A stretch of 64,000 nt of DNA from Bifidobacteriaceae bacterium (GCA_031267825.1 JAIRYJ010000023.1:1-64000), one strand, 5' to 3'; positions 23,376-33,780 are shown, counted from the first letter of the stretch. A program made the numbers and translations. The notes: generated by a model from the letters alone, not told the origin.

Positions 23376-23882
23376 TCAGGCCAACTCAGCCAACATTGCG
23401 ATACCGTCCTGCCCGGACGCCCGATAATAGCCTCTGACCAGCCCTTTCTCAGCAAAACCGAGCGACCGGTACAACGTCATAGCTGGCACCGAGCCGGCCT
23501 GAACCATCAACTCAACCCGCTTTGAACCGGCCTCGGCGGCATCAGCCATGAGCCGTTCCATTAGCCTCCGGCCAAACCCATGACCGCGGACAGCCGGATC
23601 AACCGCCAAACTCATGATCCCGGCCCAGCTGGGCCTCAAGGCGATGCCAGCGGACCCAGCCACCACGCCACCAACCAACGTAACCCAGTAATGCTGGGCC
23701 GGATCAGCCAGATTCGCGCGCCAAACCTCGACTGGCCAAGCTTCGGTACCGAGCACCAAGTCATCCAGTTCCACCAGGCGATCCAAGTCACCAGCCACAG
23801 CCCGGCGCAAGACCATCACCGCTTCACCTTGACCACCGGCCAGGCCCTCCCCCGGGTCCCCGGCCGGGCCAGGTGAGTTCAT
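23376..23882 (-). CDS. rimI: Ribosomal-protein-alanine N-acetyltransferase RimI-like
   Basis: A GNAT-fold acetyltransferase of 168 residues. The acetyl-CoA loop is VRGHGFGRRLMERL near 100 and the C-terminal part reads ALTLYRSLGF-like (AMTLYRSLGFAEKG). RimI acetylates the N-terminal alanine of ribosomal protein S18 in enterobacteria; paralogues vary. Its start ATG overlaps the tsaB stop by four bases. The first 22 residues are Gly/Pro-rich and a later ATG at 23816 is a possible start. Linkage with tsaB and tsaD is the usual tsaB-rimI-tsaD order. Confidence 0.9.
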   Translation of the reverse strand: MNSPGPAGDPGEGLAGGQGEAVMVLRRAVAGDLDRLVELDDLVLGTEAWPVEVWRANLADPAQHYWVTLVGGVVAGSAGIALRPSWAGIMSLAVDPAVRGHGFGRRLMERLMADAAEAGSKRVELMVQAGSVPAMTLYRSLGFAEKGLVRGYYRASGQDGIAMLAELA

Positions 23883-24619
23883 TGGCCACTAACCCGCCGC
23901 TTCAAGTCAGGCACCCGGACATCCGGTCGGCGCAAATAGAGCGGCCGGGTTGAAACATCCTGACCAAGACTCGCCCGGCGAACCGCCAGGTGAGCCAATA
24001 TCACCGGATCAACCACTTGAGGCCCGCCCACCGCCGGGCCCATCACCTCGGCATAGCGTTCACTTCCCGGACCCACCACCAGGTCAGCGCCTGGCACGGC
24101 CGCCGGAAGACTCACAGCCGGGCCCTCTAAGCGGGTCAAACCGTCAACCTTAGCTGGCTGGTCAACCCGGTAGCGTGCCCAATAAACCTCACGCCGTTTA
24201 GCGTCCAAAGCCGACACCAGCGTTACACCCGCTGTCAGCCCAAACCGTTGGACGGCATCGGCCACCAAGACATCCAAATCGCTCACACCCCAAACCGGCA
24301 GACCGAGCGCCGAACCAAGCGCTTGAGCTGTCGCCAAAGCGATCCGCAACCCGGTGTAAGGCGCCGGGCCACGGCCGACCGCGACCGCCGCCAAGTCACC
24401 AGGAACCGCCCCTGCCCGCGCCAACACCGCGTCAGCCAGCGGAATCAACCCCTCAACGTGACCGGCCGACTGATCCGAATAGATGGCATGACCGGACCGA
24501 CCAAACCCAATCAGACCAACCGCACTGAGTGAGGCACCCGTCAAAGCCAACACCGGGCCAGGCGAGACCAAACCGGGCTGGCCGGACGGGTTGTTCTCCA
24601 GGTGCGAAGGCATCCGCAT
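23879..24619 (-). CDS. tsaB: tRNA threonylcarbamoyladenosine biosynthesis protein TsaB
   Basis: The 246-residue non-catalytic partner of TsaD in t6A synthesis. The conserved AVAVGRGPAPYTGLRIAL is at about 81-98 and ALDAKRREVYWARY at about 150-163. Like other TsaB proteins it lacks the metal-binding His pair of TsaD. The first residues before VLALTGAS are poorly conserved, so the true start could be a little downstream. It is coupled to rimI by ATGA. Confidence 0.92.
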   Translation of the reverse strand: MRMPSHLENNPSGQPGLVSPGPVLALTGASLSAVGLIGFGRSGHAIYSDQSAGHVEGLIPLADAVLARAGAVPGDLAAVAVGRGPAPYTGLRIALATAQALGSALGLPVWGVSDLDVLVADAVQRFGLTAGVTLVSALDAKRREVYWARYRVDQPAKVDGLTRLEGPAVSLPAAVPGADLVVGPGSERYAEVMGPAVGGPQVVDPVILAHLAVRRASLGQDVSTRPLYLRRPDVRVPDLKRRVSGQ

Positions 24620-24639
24620 AGCCTATATGTCCGGCCGGT

Positions 24640-25527
24640 TCATCCTGGGCGCGCCTGCCCAGATGGGTCTCCTCGGGCGGCCGGATCACCCCGGGCGGCA
24701 CCAAAACTAGCCACCATTACGAGCGCCATTCCGCCAATCGCCCACAGGCTTAGCCCCTGCCCAGCGACCAGCCAGCCAAACAAAGCCGCCGAGGCCGGCG
24801 CCACAGCCGTCATAACGCTGAACGTGGCAGCCGCCATGCCACGCAGGGCCGTCATTTCCAGACCGTACGGAATTAGCGTGCCAAGTAACGCCACCACCAT
24901 GCCCCAGCCCAGGACCGGCCAGGTCGGAGGGGATTGCGCCAGGTAGACGATGCCGCGCGGCAGGCAAACCAGAGCCGCCACAGTCATGCCAACGGCCAGT
25001 CCCTCCGCCCCGTTGAAGGCTCGGCCGACGCCACGAGCCGCCACAATATAAGCCGCCCACATCACACCGGCGCTGAGCGCTAAGAGACTGCCAGGTGAAG
25101 CCAGTTCAGCCAGCTTGAAACCGTTCAGCAGGGCCACGCCGCCCAACGCAAGGACAGCCCATAACCAGGCGCGCCAGCGGCGCACCAACGCGACCGACAG
25201 GACCAGCGGCCCGAGCATTTCAACCGTCACCGCTGGGCCAACTGGCATTACCTCGATCGCCTCATAGAACAGTGAGTTCATGGCTGCCATGGCGATCCCG
25301 TAAGCGATCGCGGCGGTCCAGGCCCGCCGGTTGAACCGCCTCAGCTTAGGTCTTGTCAAAGCCAGCAGCACCATAGCTGACAGCCCGTTACGGGCCAGCA
25401 CAACAACAGCCGCGCCAGTCACGGCGAAAGCGTGAACCGCCAGGCCAGAGGCTAAATTGACGGATAGCTGGGCACCCAGCGCGAGTGTTACGGCCAGCCG
25501 GAAACTGACTTGGCGGGGTCCTGGCAC
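24640..25527 (-). CDS. EamA-family (DMT) transporter
   Basis: A 295-residue inner-membrane protein with about ten hydrophobic helices arranged as two EamA repeats. The stretch MPVGPAVTVEMLGPLVLSVA is typical of the RhtA-like branch, which exports threonine, homoserine or other metabolites. The C-terminal tail repeats GDPAARGDPS. Substrate is unknown. It runs with tsaB on the minus strand, 20 bases upstream of the tsaB start. Confidence 0.88.
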   Translation of the reverse strand: MPGPRQVSFRLAVTLALGAQLSVNLASGLAVHAFAVTGAAVVVLARNGLSAMVLLALTRPKLRRFNRRAWTAAIAYGIAMAAMNSLFYEAIEVMPVGPAVTVEMLGPLVLSVALVRRWRAWLWAVLALGGVALLNGFKLAELASPGSLLALSAGVMWAAYIVAARGVGRAFNGAEGLAVGMTVAALVCLPRGIVYLAQSPPTWPVLGWGMVVALLGTLIPYGLEMTALRGMAAATFSVMTAVAPASAALFGWLVAGQGLSLWAIGGMALVMVASFGAARGDPAARGDPSGQARPG

Positions 25528-25656
25528 GGGGACAAGCCTAGTTGCCTGATACTCCTCCGCTACCGCACGCCACGCCTTGGTCGCGCCTGGCTGACGCTAC
25601 CGTGCCACGCCTTGGTCGACCTGTATCGGGGTCAGCGCTGGTTTATTGGTATCTGG

Positions 25657-25716
25657 CCGGAACCAGCAGGATCCAGCCGGAACCAGCGTGATCCAGCGGG
25701 AACCAGCGGGGTCCAG
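25657..25716. repeat. Three 20-bp tandem repeats
   Basis: Units CCGGAACCAGCAGGATCCAG, CCGGAACCAGCGTGATCCAG and CGGGAACCAGCGGGGTCCAG follow each other without gaps. They lie between the EamA gene and the HAD gene, upstream of the former. Several frames through them are open but none is convincing as a gene. Confidence 0.85.
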
Positions 25717-25736
25717 CGGGTGAACCGATCTTTCTG

Positions 25737-26897
25737 TCAGGTTCGGACCGCTGGGTAGGTCAACTCGATCCGCCCGTCAGGTAAGCGTCTTGCCCGAATA
25801 CCAGTCAGGTCCTGAACCGCTGCCAGTTGATTCGGATGATCTGGTTGGCCGGCTTCACCGCCAACCACGATCAACTTGGCGCCGGCCGCTAAAGCACCCG
25901 CCACTCCGGCTGGCGCGTCTTCCAATACCAGACAATCGGTGATCGGTACGCCGAGCGCCCCGGCCGCCGCCAGGTAGCCGTCCGGCGCCGGTTTGCCCTG
26001 CGGCACATCTTCACCACAGACCGCCACTTGAGGAAATGGCACTCTGGCCGCTTCCATCCGGACTTGCGCTAACCTCCGCGTGGCCGATGTCACCAAAGCG
26101 ACCACCGGTCTTTCAGGCGATTCGGGCTCATCTTCAGCCATCAGACTGGTCAGCAATGCCCTCGCTCCAGGTACCTCAGTAATGGGTTCTGTCAGAGAAA
26201 CTTCCTGCTCCTCCAGACGGGCGGTGGTGGATTGCGGATCTGGATCATCCGGCGCGAAGTGTTTCAGTGTCGCCTCCGGGCGTCGGCCCGTCGAATAGCT
26301 CACCACTTCAGCCGGATCCAGTCCCTGCGAGTTGGCCCAGCTACTCCAGACTTGGCGTACCACGGCGTGAGAATCAACCAACGTGCCATCCATGTCCACG
26401 ATCAACCCACCAACCACGACCGCACGTGTCAGGTCGGCGGACTGTTCCGAGCTGGAAGACCGTGTCAGGCTGGCGGACTGTTCCGAGCTGGATGACCGTG
26501 TCAGGCTGGCCGACTCTTCTGGGCCGGAGAAGAGACCTTCGTCAGTCAACAGCGCGGCGGCCAAGAGCACAGCATCATGGGCATCACCAGCGGCGCCAAT
26601 GACTACCGGGAGCCGCATGGCCTGCAAGACCTGCCGCATGCCTGGTCCCATGTGTTCGGCTACGACGCATCCGACCTGGTTGTCGCGTAGGAACCGGACT
26701 ATCCGGGCATGGTGGGAGCCGTGCGTGCCTTGGTCGTGCGCGATGTCCCAGTCGACTTGGTGAACCTCCCAGCGGTCTACTTGGACAGGGGTTGACAGAT
26801 CGGCCAGCGCGACCCGGCTGGCCCGGCCCCAACCGGGGCCAACTTGCCCATCGGGCGTTACCGGAATGCAAAAGATCACGCCCTGACCATAACCCAT
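25737..26897 (-). CDS. NifX/NifB-like domain fused to HAD phosphatase
   Basis: A 386-residue two-domain protein. Residues about 5-120 match the dinitrogenase iron-molybdenum-cofactor (NifX/NifB C-terminal) fold as found alone in Actinobacteria: IPVTPDGQVGPGWGRA, HHARIVRFLRDN, AEHMGPGM and VVIGAAGDAHDAVLLAA. A linker holds three SLTRSSSSEQ-like units. Then comes a beta-phosphoglucomutase-like HAD domain: DMDGTLVDSH (motif I), VTSATRR (II), GKPAPDGYLAAA (III) and LVLEDAPAGVAGALAAG (IV). The HAD part should hydrolyse a sugar- or small-molecule phosphate. No nitrogenase genes are nearby, so the first domain has some other role. ATG 26897 is chosen; a TTG at 26966 would overlap the DUF554 stop. 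Confidence 0.85.
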   Translation of the reverse strand: MGYGQGVIFCIPVTPDGQVGPGWGRASRVALADLSTPVQVDRWEVHQVDWDIAHDQGTHGSHHARIVRFLRDNQVGCVVAEHMGPGMRQVLQAMRLPVVIGAAGDAHDAVLLAAALLTDEGLFSGPEESASLTRSSSSEQSASLTRSSSSEQSADLTRAVVVGGLIVDMDGTLVDSHAVVRQVWSSWANSQGLDPAEVVSYSTGRRPEATLKHFAPDDPDPQSTTARLEEQEVSLTEPITEVPGARALLTSLMAEDEPESPERPVVALVTSATRRLAQVRMEAARVPFPQVAVCGEDVPQGKPAPDGYLAAAGALGVPITDCLVLEDAPAGVAGALAAGAKLIVVGGEAGQPDHPNQLAAVQDLTGIRARRLPDGRIELTYPAVRT

Positions 26898-26962
26898 GGC
26901 TGACACAGGGCGGGCCGCGGGTGATGCGATCCTGGAGCGGCCGGGCGCCCGCCAAGGCAAGG

Positions 26963-27700
26963 TCAACGCAAAATGGAGACCAGCCAGGTCAGGAGCGGAG
27001 CGAAGACTAATCCTGGCAGCAGGTCACCAACATTGATCTTTACAATGCCAGCTAACCGTGTCCCGAGGGCTATCAGAATGATCCCGCCAACAGCTCCCAG
27101 GGAGTCGATCTGTCCGGCGCTCAAGAACTCGCCTAAACCCCAGCCGAGCAGAGTCAACGCACCTTGATACAGGGCCAGCGGCAGAATCGAAAACAGCACA
27201 CCCAGCCCCAGCGTGGACGCGAAAGCGATCGCCGCGAAACCGTCTAGGACCGATTTGACCAGGAGTTGTTCTATCCCCCGTCCCAGGCCATCGTTGATTG
27301 ACCCAAGAATCGATAACGGGCCAACACAGAAAACCAAGGCAGCCGTCACCATACCAGCGCCGAACCGGCCTGGTTCGGCGCCTCGGGCAACCTTGGCCCG
27401 CAACCAGTCAGCTCCGGAAGTCACCCTGTCTTCCAGGCGGATCAAAGAGCCTGTGATGGCTCCTGCCAGCAGTGCGCCCAGGACAATCAGTAGTGGTGCT
27501 TGGGACCCGACTTCGCTGGTCAGGGCATCGCTCAGGCCGTCGGCCACGGCGTAAGCCCCCAACACCATGGTGAACAGCCCAATGCATTGTGTCAGCAGCC
27601 CGCGTGTCCGCTCCGGTAGGCGGCTACCGACCGCCAACCCAATCCCGCCGCCCAGCAGTACTGTGCCAACGTTGATGGCCGTACCAGCACCTATAAACAC
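26963..27700 (-). CDS. DUF554 membrane protein
   Basis: A 245-residue protein with six or more hydrophobic segments, matching DUF554 (YqgA/YdfK): it opens GAGTAINVGTVLLGGGIGLAVG and contains VFCVGPLSILGSINDGL, both highly characteristic. Function is unknown. The GTG at 27700 has GGGAGA upstream and gives the normal family length; the frame is open further to 27883. It precedes the NifX/HAD fusion on the same strand. Confidence 0.85.
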   Translation of the reverse strand: MFIGAGTAINVGTVLLGGGIGLAVGSRLPERTRGLLTQCIGLFTMVLGAYAVADGLSDALTSEVGSQAPLLIVLGALLAGAITGSLIRLEDRVTSGADWLRAKVARGAEPGRFGAGMVTAALVFCVGPLSILGSINDGLGRGIEQLLVKSVLDGFAAIAFASTLGLGVLFSILPLALYQGALTLLGWGLGEFLSAGQIDSLGAVGGIILIALGTRLAGIVKINVGDLLPGLVFAPLLTWLVSILR

Positions 27701-27916
27701 GGTTCGACAGTCTCCCACATCGCCGTCAATCGCTTGGCCAGTCCAGGCAGTAAGCCGACCAATACTCGCGCTCAACTCGCTACCGCCCCTCAGATCGAAT
27801 CGTTTCCGGGTCATTCCCGTGGGTCCAACTGACCCCGCCAAACAGTGCCACAACACCACCAATCCGCTAACCTGCGAGTTCACTGTGAAGCCGGTTTACC
27901 GATCGAACGGGCGGGG

Positions 27917-29332
27917 TCAGTCCGGGTCCTGGTCGCGGGCCTGGCCGAGGATCGCCCTGATCTTGGCCAGGCGCTCAGCCACCTGACGTTCAAAGCCGCG
28001 ACCTGAAGGCTCGTAGTAACGGCGGTCCTCCAGACCCGGCGGGGCGTAAACCTGTGGCGCCACAGCGTGAGGCGAATCGTGAGCGTAGAGGTAACCGTCA
28101 CCGTGACCGAGGCGGCCAGCACCCACATAATGAGCATCACGTAAATGCGGCGGCACAGGGCCGGCCAAGCCGGCCCTGACATCAGACAAGGCCGCCTCAA
28201 TGCCCAGATAGGCCGCATTGGACTTTGGTGCGGTCGCCAAATGCACAACGGCTTCGGCCAACACGATTCGCCCTTCCGGCATGCCGATCAACTGCACCGC
28301 CTGGGCGGCGGCCACGGCCGTCTGTAAAGCTGACGGGTCAGCCAGGCCAATGTCCTCAGATGCCAAAATAACCAGCCGCCGGGCAATAAACCGAGGATCC
28401 TCACCAGCCGCCACCATCCGAGCCAAGTAGTGCAGGGCGGCGTCCACATCACTACCCCGGACCGACTTAATGAAAGCCGAGATGACGTCATAGTGCTGAT
28501 CGCCGTCCCGGTCATAACGCACCGCGGCCGCATCGACCGCTCGTTCAATCTGATCCAAATCCACCACCGGATCAGGTTCACCCAAGGCGGCCGCCCCAGC
28601 CGCGGCCTCCAAAATGGTCAACGCCCGCCGGGCATCACCGCCAGCTAGGCGCACAAGAGCGGCCCGGGCCGCCTCACTCAAGGAGACGGTGCCAGCCAGG
28701 CCGCGTTCATCAGTCACCGCCCGGTCAACTACCTGAAGCAAGGCGGCGCCATCAAGTGGTTCCAAGGTGAGCAGTAGTGAACGTGACAGCAACGGAGTTA
28801 TGACTGAGAACGAAGGGTTTTCGGTTGTCGCCGCGATCAACGTGACCACCCGGTTTTCGACCGCCGGGAGCAGAGCATCCTGCTGAGCTTTAGAGAAACG
28901 GTGAACTTCGTCAATGAACAGCACTGTCTCACGGCCCAAGGCGAGGCCGCGCCGAGCTTCGTCAATCACCGCCCTGATGTCTTTGACTCCAGCTGAAACC
29001 GCGCTCAGTTCGGCGAAGCCCCGGCCTGAGGCCCGTGCCACCAGATAAGCCAATGTGGTCTTGCCGGTGCCCGCCGGTCCCCACAATATGACTGAAGCCG
29101 GGGCGGCCCGGGCGCCACCTTGGCCGGAAGAATCATCGGCCGGTTCGATCAGGCGGCGCAAAGGCGAACCGGGCCCAAGCAAATGGCTCTGACCAGCGAA
29201 CTCATCCAAGGCGCGGGGCCGCATCCGGACCGCCAAGGGCGCCCCAAGATCAGCCGCCGCCGGACTGGCCGTCTGAAGCCAGGCCACTGGGTCAGCCCGG
29301 GCAGCACCAGGAGCGGAATCGAACAAGTCCAC
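27917..29332 (-). CDS. rarA: Replication-associated recombination protein RarA/MgsA
   Basis: A AAA+ ATPase of 471 residues related to clamp-loader subunits, acting at stalled replication forks. It has [19 protein letters not shown], Walker [12 protein letters not shown], Walker [20 protein letters not shown], sensor ATTENPSF, and the C-terminal RarA tetramer region with [12 protein letters not shown]-like [12 protein letters not shown] and [13 protein letters not shown] start at 29332 puts the family's VDLFD at the N terminus. It is divergent from the MMPL gene with little space between. Confidence 0.93.
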   Translation of the reverse strand: MDLFDSAPGAARADPVAWLQTASPAAADLGAPLAVRMRPRALDEFAGQSHLLGPGSPLRRLIEPADDSSGQGGARAAPASVILWGPAGTGKTTLAYLVARASGRGFAELSAVSAGVKDIRAVIDEARRGLALGRETVLFIDEVHRFSKAQQDALLPAVENRVVTLIAATTENPSFSVITPLLSRSLLLTLEPLDGAALLQVVDRAVTDERGLAGTVSLSEAARAALVRLAGGDARRALTILEAAAGAAALGEPDPVVDLDQIERAVDAAAVRYDRDGDQHYDVISAFIKSVRGSDVDAALHYLARMVAAGEDPRFIARRLVILASEDIGLADPSALQTAVAAAQAVQLIGMPEGRIVLAEAVVHLATAPKSNAAYLGIEAALSDVRAGLAGPVPPHLRDAHYVGAGRLGHGDGYLYAHDSPHAVAPQVYAPPGLEDRRYYEPSGRGFERQVAERLAKIRAILGQARDQDPD

Positions 29333-29496
29333 CTGACCACTGTATGACTCGGCCCGCCCGTCTGCCAGGTGGCGGTGCCCCACCCAACGGCCAGCCATCT
29401 GCCGCAACCCACTCACCAGGCAGCCATGCCCGGGGAGGGCCACCCGCCTTCAGAACCAGCTCTCATATCGCGGGCCTGGCCCGCGCGGGTGGGTCT

Positions 29497-31860
29497 ATGG
29501 CATACCCTTGGACCGTGTTCTTGCGGCTAGCGCACGGAATTGTGCGTCACCCAATCATCACCTTGCTCATCTGGTGTCTGGCTACCGCCACAGGCGCCGC
29601 CCTGGCTGTGGTCGGCGTCACCGGAGACGGCCTATTCGACAGGGTCAGTTCTGGGGCGCCACTCGCCCCAGATAGTGATTCGTCTGAAGCGGACAAGATT
29701 ATTCAGGACGGCGCGCACTCCGATCAGACCATAACTTTGCAGGTAAACGGCATCAATTTAGCTGACGTTAGGGTGGTTGGCGAGGTTGCGACGATCCTCG
29801 GTCAGGCTCGCGCCGAACTAGCTGAGATTGATGGTGTGGCGCACCGCGCCTCCGATGGTTACGCCATGGTGATTGACCCGCTCAACCCCAGTTTCGCGAC
29901 CGATCCGGCGCTTGATCCGTTATCACCCGAAGCCGCCATGAGCGCTTTGGGAAACCAGGCGGTCCAAGGCATGGTGGCGCAAGACCGGCGTGGTCTGCTG
30001 CTGACAGTGGAGATCGCTAAAGACTTGGATGACAATACAAAAGCTTTAGCGGTCGATGCCGTCGTAGGGCGTCTTGAGAGCACGGCGGCAAGTCTGGAGG
30101 AATCAGTCCTTGGCGCTAACGCCTCTGTTGGCGGGCAGAGCTTGGTCCTGGACGAGATCATTTCAGCGATGAAACATGACCTTGAGCTTGGTGAGATGAT
30201 CGCTTTGCCGGTCGCCCTGTTGGTCATGGTCCTGGTTTTCGCGGGTTTCCTGGCCGCCGCTATGCCTGTGGCAGGCGCCATCGCATCCATTTTGACCTGC
30301 ATGGGCGCAGTTTTTGGCTTCACTTATGTGACAGATATACACACCTCGGTTATCAACGTCATATCTCTGATCGGTTTGGGGTTGTCGATTGACTACGGTC
30401 TGCTCGTAGTGTCGCGTTTCCGTGAGGAGGTCCGCCGGACCGGACCGGAGGGACGGACTGAACTGCCAGGCCGGGACTTAGCGGTAGTTAAACGGCGGGT
30501 CCGCCAGGCTGTCATTCAAACTGTTCGCACAGCCGGTAAGACCGTCTTCTATTCGGCTTTGACGATCGCTGTCTGTGTGGCCGGGTTGATGGCTTTTGAG
30601 CCGTCAATTCTGCGGACCTTTGGCTTGGCCGGGTTGATTGTTGTGCTGTTGGCGCTGGCCAGCGCTATAACACTGGTACCGGCTTTTCTGGTTCTGTTGG
30701 GCCGCTACCTGATTCAGCCTTCACCGCTGTCCCGCCTGCCTGGCTTGGCCTTGCTGTACTCCAAGTCGTCTGACATCAGCCCAGATGTTGGGGTCTTTTC
30801 TAAACTGGCCGCGGCTGTCCAGAAGCATCCTTGGCTGGTGATGGGTGGCGTGCTGGTGATAATGGGTGCCTTGGCTTGGCCTGCCCGTGGCATCGAGTTG
30901 CGCAACTCAACAGTTGAGTTACTGCCAATTGATTCACCGCAACAAGAGTTCCTGCATGATTTGGCCCGCGACTATCCCGGTACAGGATCAGATGGCATAA
31001 CAGTTGTCTCACAAGGTAACCCTCAAGCCACCGAACAGTTCGCCCGTGATCATTTGGCTGACATACCGGATACGGAACTGATTGTGCGGGCTGATGGTTC
31101 AGCCGCGATCGAAATGGACGGCTACGCCCTGGTCATCTTGCGGGTTGAGGCGGCCGACAATGAAGGACCTGAGGCCCGCGCCGCGGTCAGAGCGGTCCGG
31201 GCCGCTGAGCTGCCCGATTTCGCTATCCATGTGACTGGCCCGGCAGCTCATCTGCTCGATTTTGAGGATCAACTCAAACAGGGCGCCCCGAAGGCCGCCA
31301 TCATCATCTGTTTGGCGGTTTTTGTTCTGCTGTTCTTGTTTACCGGATCGATCCTGATACCACTCAAAGCCTTGATCACCAACGCTTTATCGCTGCTGGC
31401 TTGCCTTGGGGCGGTGACTTGGGTTTTCCAGGATGGGCATTTTGAGGGCCTGCTCGGCTTCAACGCGATGAACGGCATTGAAAGCTACATTGTGGTGCTG
31501 TTACTGATTTTCAGTTTTGGCCTGGCGATGGATTATGAGGTGTTCCTCATTTCACGGATCAAAGAAGCCTGGGATCAGGGGCATGACCCTCAAGGTTCGG
31601 TACGTGACGGTCTGCAGCATTCGGGCCGTATCATCACTTCAGCCGCCCTGATTATCATCATGGTTTTCCTCGGTTTTGTGGCCGGCGATTTGGTGATCAT
31701 CAAAGAGATGGGGATAGGGCTGGCCGTGACGGTGGCGTTGGACGCCACCTTGGTTCGGATGTTGCTTGTCCCAGCCACCATGTCTGTTCTAGGCAAATGG
31801 AATTGGTGGGCCCCCAAGCCGCTGGTCTGGCTCCATTCCAAGCTCGGTTTAACTGAATAA
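29497..31860 (+). CDS. MMPL/RND-family transporter
   Basis: A 787-residue membrane protein with two sets of six helices and two large external loops, like MmpL proteins that export lipids or drugs. An N-terminal helix follows the basic HGIVRHP. The first helix cluster has GLGLSIDYGLLVVSRFREE and the second FGLAMDYEVFLISRIKEAW, the paired Asp-Tyr motifs of proton-driven MmpL pumps. ATG 29497 was chosen because similarity begins there; the frame is open to 29344, overlapping rarA. Its cargo is unknown. Confidence 0.9.
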   Translation: MAYPWTVFLRLAHGIVRHPIITLLIWCLATATGAALAVVGVTGDGLFDRVSSGAPLAPDSDSSEADKIIQDGAHSDQTITLQVNGINLADVRVVGEVATILGQARAELAEIDGVAHRASDGYAMVIDPLNPSFATDPALDPLSPEAAMSALGNQAVQGMVAQDRRGLLLTVEIAKDLDDNTKALAVDAVVGRLESTAASLEESVLGANASVGGQSLVLDEIISAMKHDLELGEMIALPVALLVMVLVFAGFLAAAMPVAGAIASILTCMGAVFGFTYVTDIHTSVINVISLIGLGLSIDYGLLVVSRFREEVRRTGPEGRTELPGRDLAVVKRRVRQAVIQTVRTAGKTVFYSALTIAVCVAGLMAFEPSILRTFGLAGLIVVLLALASAITLVPAFLVLLGRYLIQPSPLSRLPGLALLYSKSSDISPDVGVFSKLAAAVQKHPWLVMGGVLVIMGALAWPARGIELRNSTVELLPIDSPQQEFLHDLARDYPGTGSDGITVVSQGNPQATEQFARDHLADIPDTELIVRADGSAAIEMDGYALVILRVEAADNEGPEARAAVRAVRAAELPDFAIHVTGPAAHLLDFEDQLKQGAPKAAIIICLAVFVLLFLFTGSILIPLKALITNALSLLACLGAVTWVFQDGHFEGLLGFNAMNGIESYIVVLLLIFSFGLAMDYEVFLISRIKEAWDQGHDPQGSVRDGLQHSGRIITSAALIIIMVFLGFVAGDLVIIKEMGIGLAVTVALDATLVRMLLVPATMSVLGKWNWWAPKPLVWLHSKLGLTE

Positions 31861-31878
31861 CCAAGACCCAGCAGCACC

Positions 31879-31982
31879 AACCGCAGCCAGCCAAGACCAG
31901 ACAAGCCAGCCACCGACTAGGCCGTCTACGTCAGCCACAGCCGCGGCCAGTCAAGACCAGACAAGCCAGTCAAGACCAGTGG
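31879..31982. repeat. CAAGACCAGACAAGCCAG repeats between convergent genes
   Basis: The 18-base word CAAGACCAGACAAGCCAG occurs twice, near 31893 and 31954, with further partial copies, filling the gap between the MMPL gene and aspS. No terminator hairpin was recognised. Confidence 0.6.
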
Positions 31983-33740
31983 TCAGACTGAAGGCGGCTT
32001 GGGTTTGAAGTCAACCCCAGCCTCTTTCCGCTGCAAGGCGGTGATCTGGGCCGGTGCGCCAGTCAACGGGTCATAACCGCCACCTGACTTGGGGAACGCG
32101 ATCACCTCGCGGATTGATTCCGCCCCAGCCAGCAGAGCGGCGATCCGGTCCCATCCCATGGCGATCCCGCCATGAGGTGGCGCACCGAAGCGGAAAGCTT
32201 CTAACAGAAACCCAAACTTTTCTTCGGCCTCGGCGGCACTAATGCCCATCACCTCAAAAACCCGCTGCTGGATGTCAGCCTGATGGATCCGGATTGAACC
32301 GCCGCCGATCTCATTGCCGTTGCAAACAATGTCATAGGCGCAGGCCAAAGCCTCACCCGGGTCCTGTTCGAAGCGGTCCACCCAATCGGCCGCCGGACTG
32401 GTGAAAGCGTGATGAACAGCCGTCCAAGCCCCACCGCCAACAGCCACATCATCATCCTGGCCGACAGGTTTGAACAATGGCGCGTCAACCACCCAAACAA
32501 AAGACCACTCGCCTTGGCGGATCAACCCCAGCCGACGGGCGATCTCAGCCCGGGCCGCGGCCAGCAAGCCGCGGGACGGCCCTGGCACACCAGCCGCGAA
32601 GAAAACACAATCCCCCGCTTCAGCGCCAACCCGGGCCGCTAAACCCGAACGCTCGGCATCGGACAGATTCTTCGCCACCGGGCCACCCAGCGAACCGTCC
32701 GGGCCAACTGTGACATAAGCCAAACCGGCGGCGCCACGCTGTTTAGCCCAATCCTGCCAAGCATCAAAAGTCCGTCGCGGCTGAGCGGCGCCACCAGGCA
32801 TCACCACCGCCCCAACATAAAGCGCTTGGAAAACACGGAACGGCGTGTCTTTGAAAAAGTCCGCCAGTTCAGTCAACTCAAGCCCGTAACGCAAATCCGG
32901 TTTGTCAGAACCGAAACGGCGCATCGCCTCAGCGTATGTCAAGCGCGGAATTGGTGGAATGTCGTAACCAATCAGCCCCCAAATCGCGCGCAACACCTGT
33001 TCGGCTACAGTAATCACATCTTCTTGATCAACAAAAGACATTTCGACGTCAAGCTGGGTGAACTCAGGTTGGCGGTCCGCCCGGAAATCCTCATCCCGGT
33101 AGCAGCGAGCGATCTGGTAGTAGCGCTCCATGCCAGCCACCATCAGTAACTGTTTGAACAACTGCGGGGATTGTGGCAAGGCGTACCAGTTACCTGGCGA
33201 CAGCCGGGCCGGGACCAAGAAGTCGCGTGCCCCTTCCGGAGTCGAGCGGGTCAGAGTTGGTGTTTCGATCTCAGTGAAACTAAGTCCATGTAACACTTCC
33301 CGGGTCACCCGGTTGATTTCAGAACGCAGCCGGATAGCTTGAGCTGGTTTGGATCGCCGCAGGTCAAGGTAACGGTATTTGAGCCTGGTTTCTTCGCCAA
33401 CCTCAACATGATCATCAATCGGGAAAGGCAGTGGGGCTGACGGGTTCAACACCTGAACTTGGCTGGCCATGATTTCAACCTCACCGGAGGCCAGGTCAGG
33501 GTTTTCGTTACCTTCAGGGCGGCGCCTGACTTGGCCGGTGACGGTCAAAACAAACTCTGGCCGCAGCGCGTGGGCTGTGGCTTCATCGTGGATCACAACT
33601 TGAGCCAGTCCGCTGACGTCACGTAAATCAATAAAGGCAACTCCGCCGTGGTCGCGCCGGGCGGCTACCCAGCCCGCCAGAGTTACAGTTTGGCCGATGT
33701 CGTCCAGGCGTAGTGAGCCAGCCTCACGGGTTCGTAACAC
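31983..33740 (-). CDS. aspS: Aspartyl-tRNA synthetase
   Basis: A class II synthetase of 585 residues. An N-terminal OB-fold anticodon domain ([23 protein letters not shown]) is followed by motif 2 region [26 protein letters not shown], the bacterial insertion domain, and motif 3 [14 protein letters not shown]. It attaches Asp to tRNA(Asp), and possibly tRNA(Asn) if it is non-discriminating; that cannot be settled here. It lies downstream of hisS with 183 bases of hairpin-rich leader between. Confidence 0.97.
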   Translation of the reverse strand: MLRTREAGSLRLDDIGQTVTLAGWVAARRDHGGVAFIDLRDVSGLAQVVIHDEATAHALRPEFVLTVTGQVRRRPEGNENPDLASGEVEIMASQVQVLNPSAPLPFPIDDHVEVGEETRLKYRYLDLRRSKPAQAIRLRSEINRVTREVLHGLSFTEIETPTLTRSTPEGARDFLVPARLSPGNWYALPQSPQLFKQLLMVAGMERYYQIARCYRDEDFRADRQPEFTQLDVEMSFVDQEDVITVAEQVLRAIWGLIGYDIPPIPRLTYAEAMRRFGSDKPDLRYGLELTELADFFKDTPFRVFQALYVGAVVMPGGAAQPRRTFDAWQDWAKQRGAAGLAYVTVGPDGSLGGPVAKNLSDAERSGLAARVGAEAGDCVFFAAGVPGPSRGLLAAARAEIARRLGLIRQGEWSFVWVVDAPLFKPVGQDDDVAVGGGAWTAVHHAFTSPAADWVDRFEQDPGEALACAYDIVCNGNEIGGGSIRIHQADIQQRVFEVMGISAAEAEEKFGFLLEAFRFGAPPHGGIAMGWDRIAALLAGAESIREVIAFPKSGGGYDPLTGAPAQITALQRKEAGVDFKPKPPSV

Positions 33741-33780
33741 AACTAGGCATCCTAGTAGACCCCATGGAATCGCTTCTCTA

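Noticed and set aside
26430-26520. Regularly spaced repeats resembling a small CRISPR
   Set aside because: They are in frame within the NifX/HAD gene, encode SLTRSSSSEQ units, and have no unique spacers.
26964-26966. TTG start for the NifX/HAD protein overlapping the DUF554 stop
   Set aside because: The extra 23 residues do not belong to the domain and there is no ribosome site; ATG 26897 is preferred, though coupling is possible.
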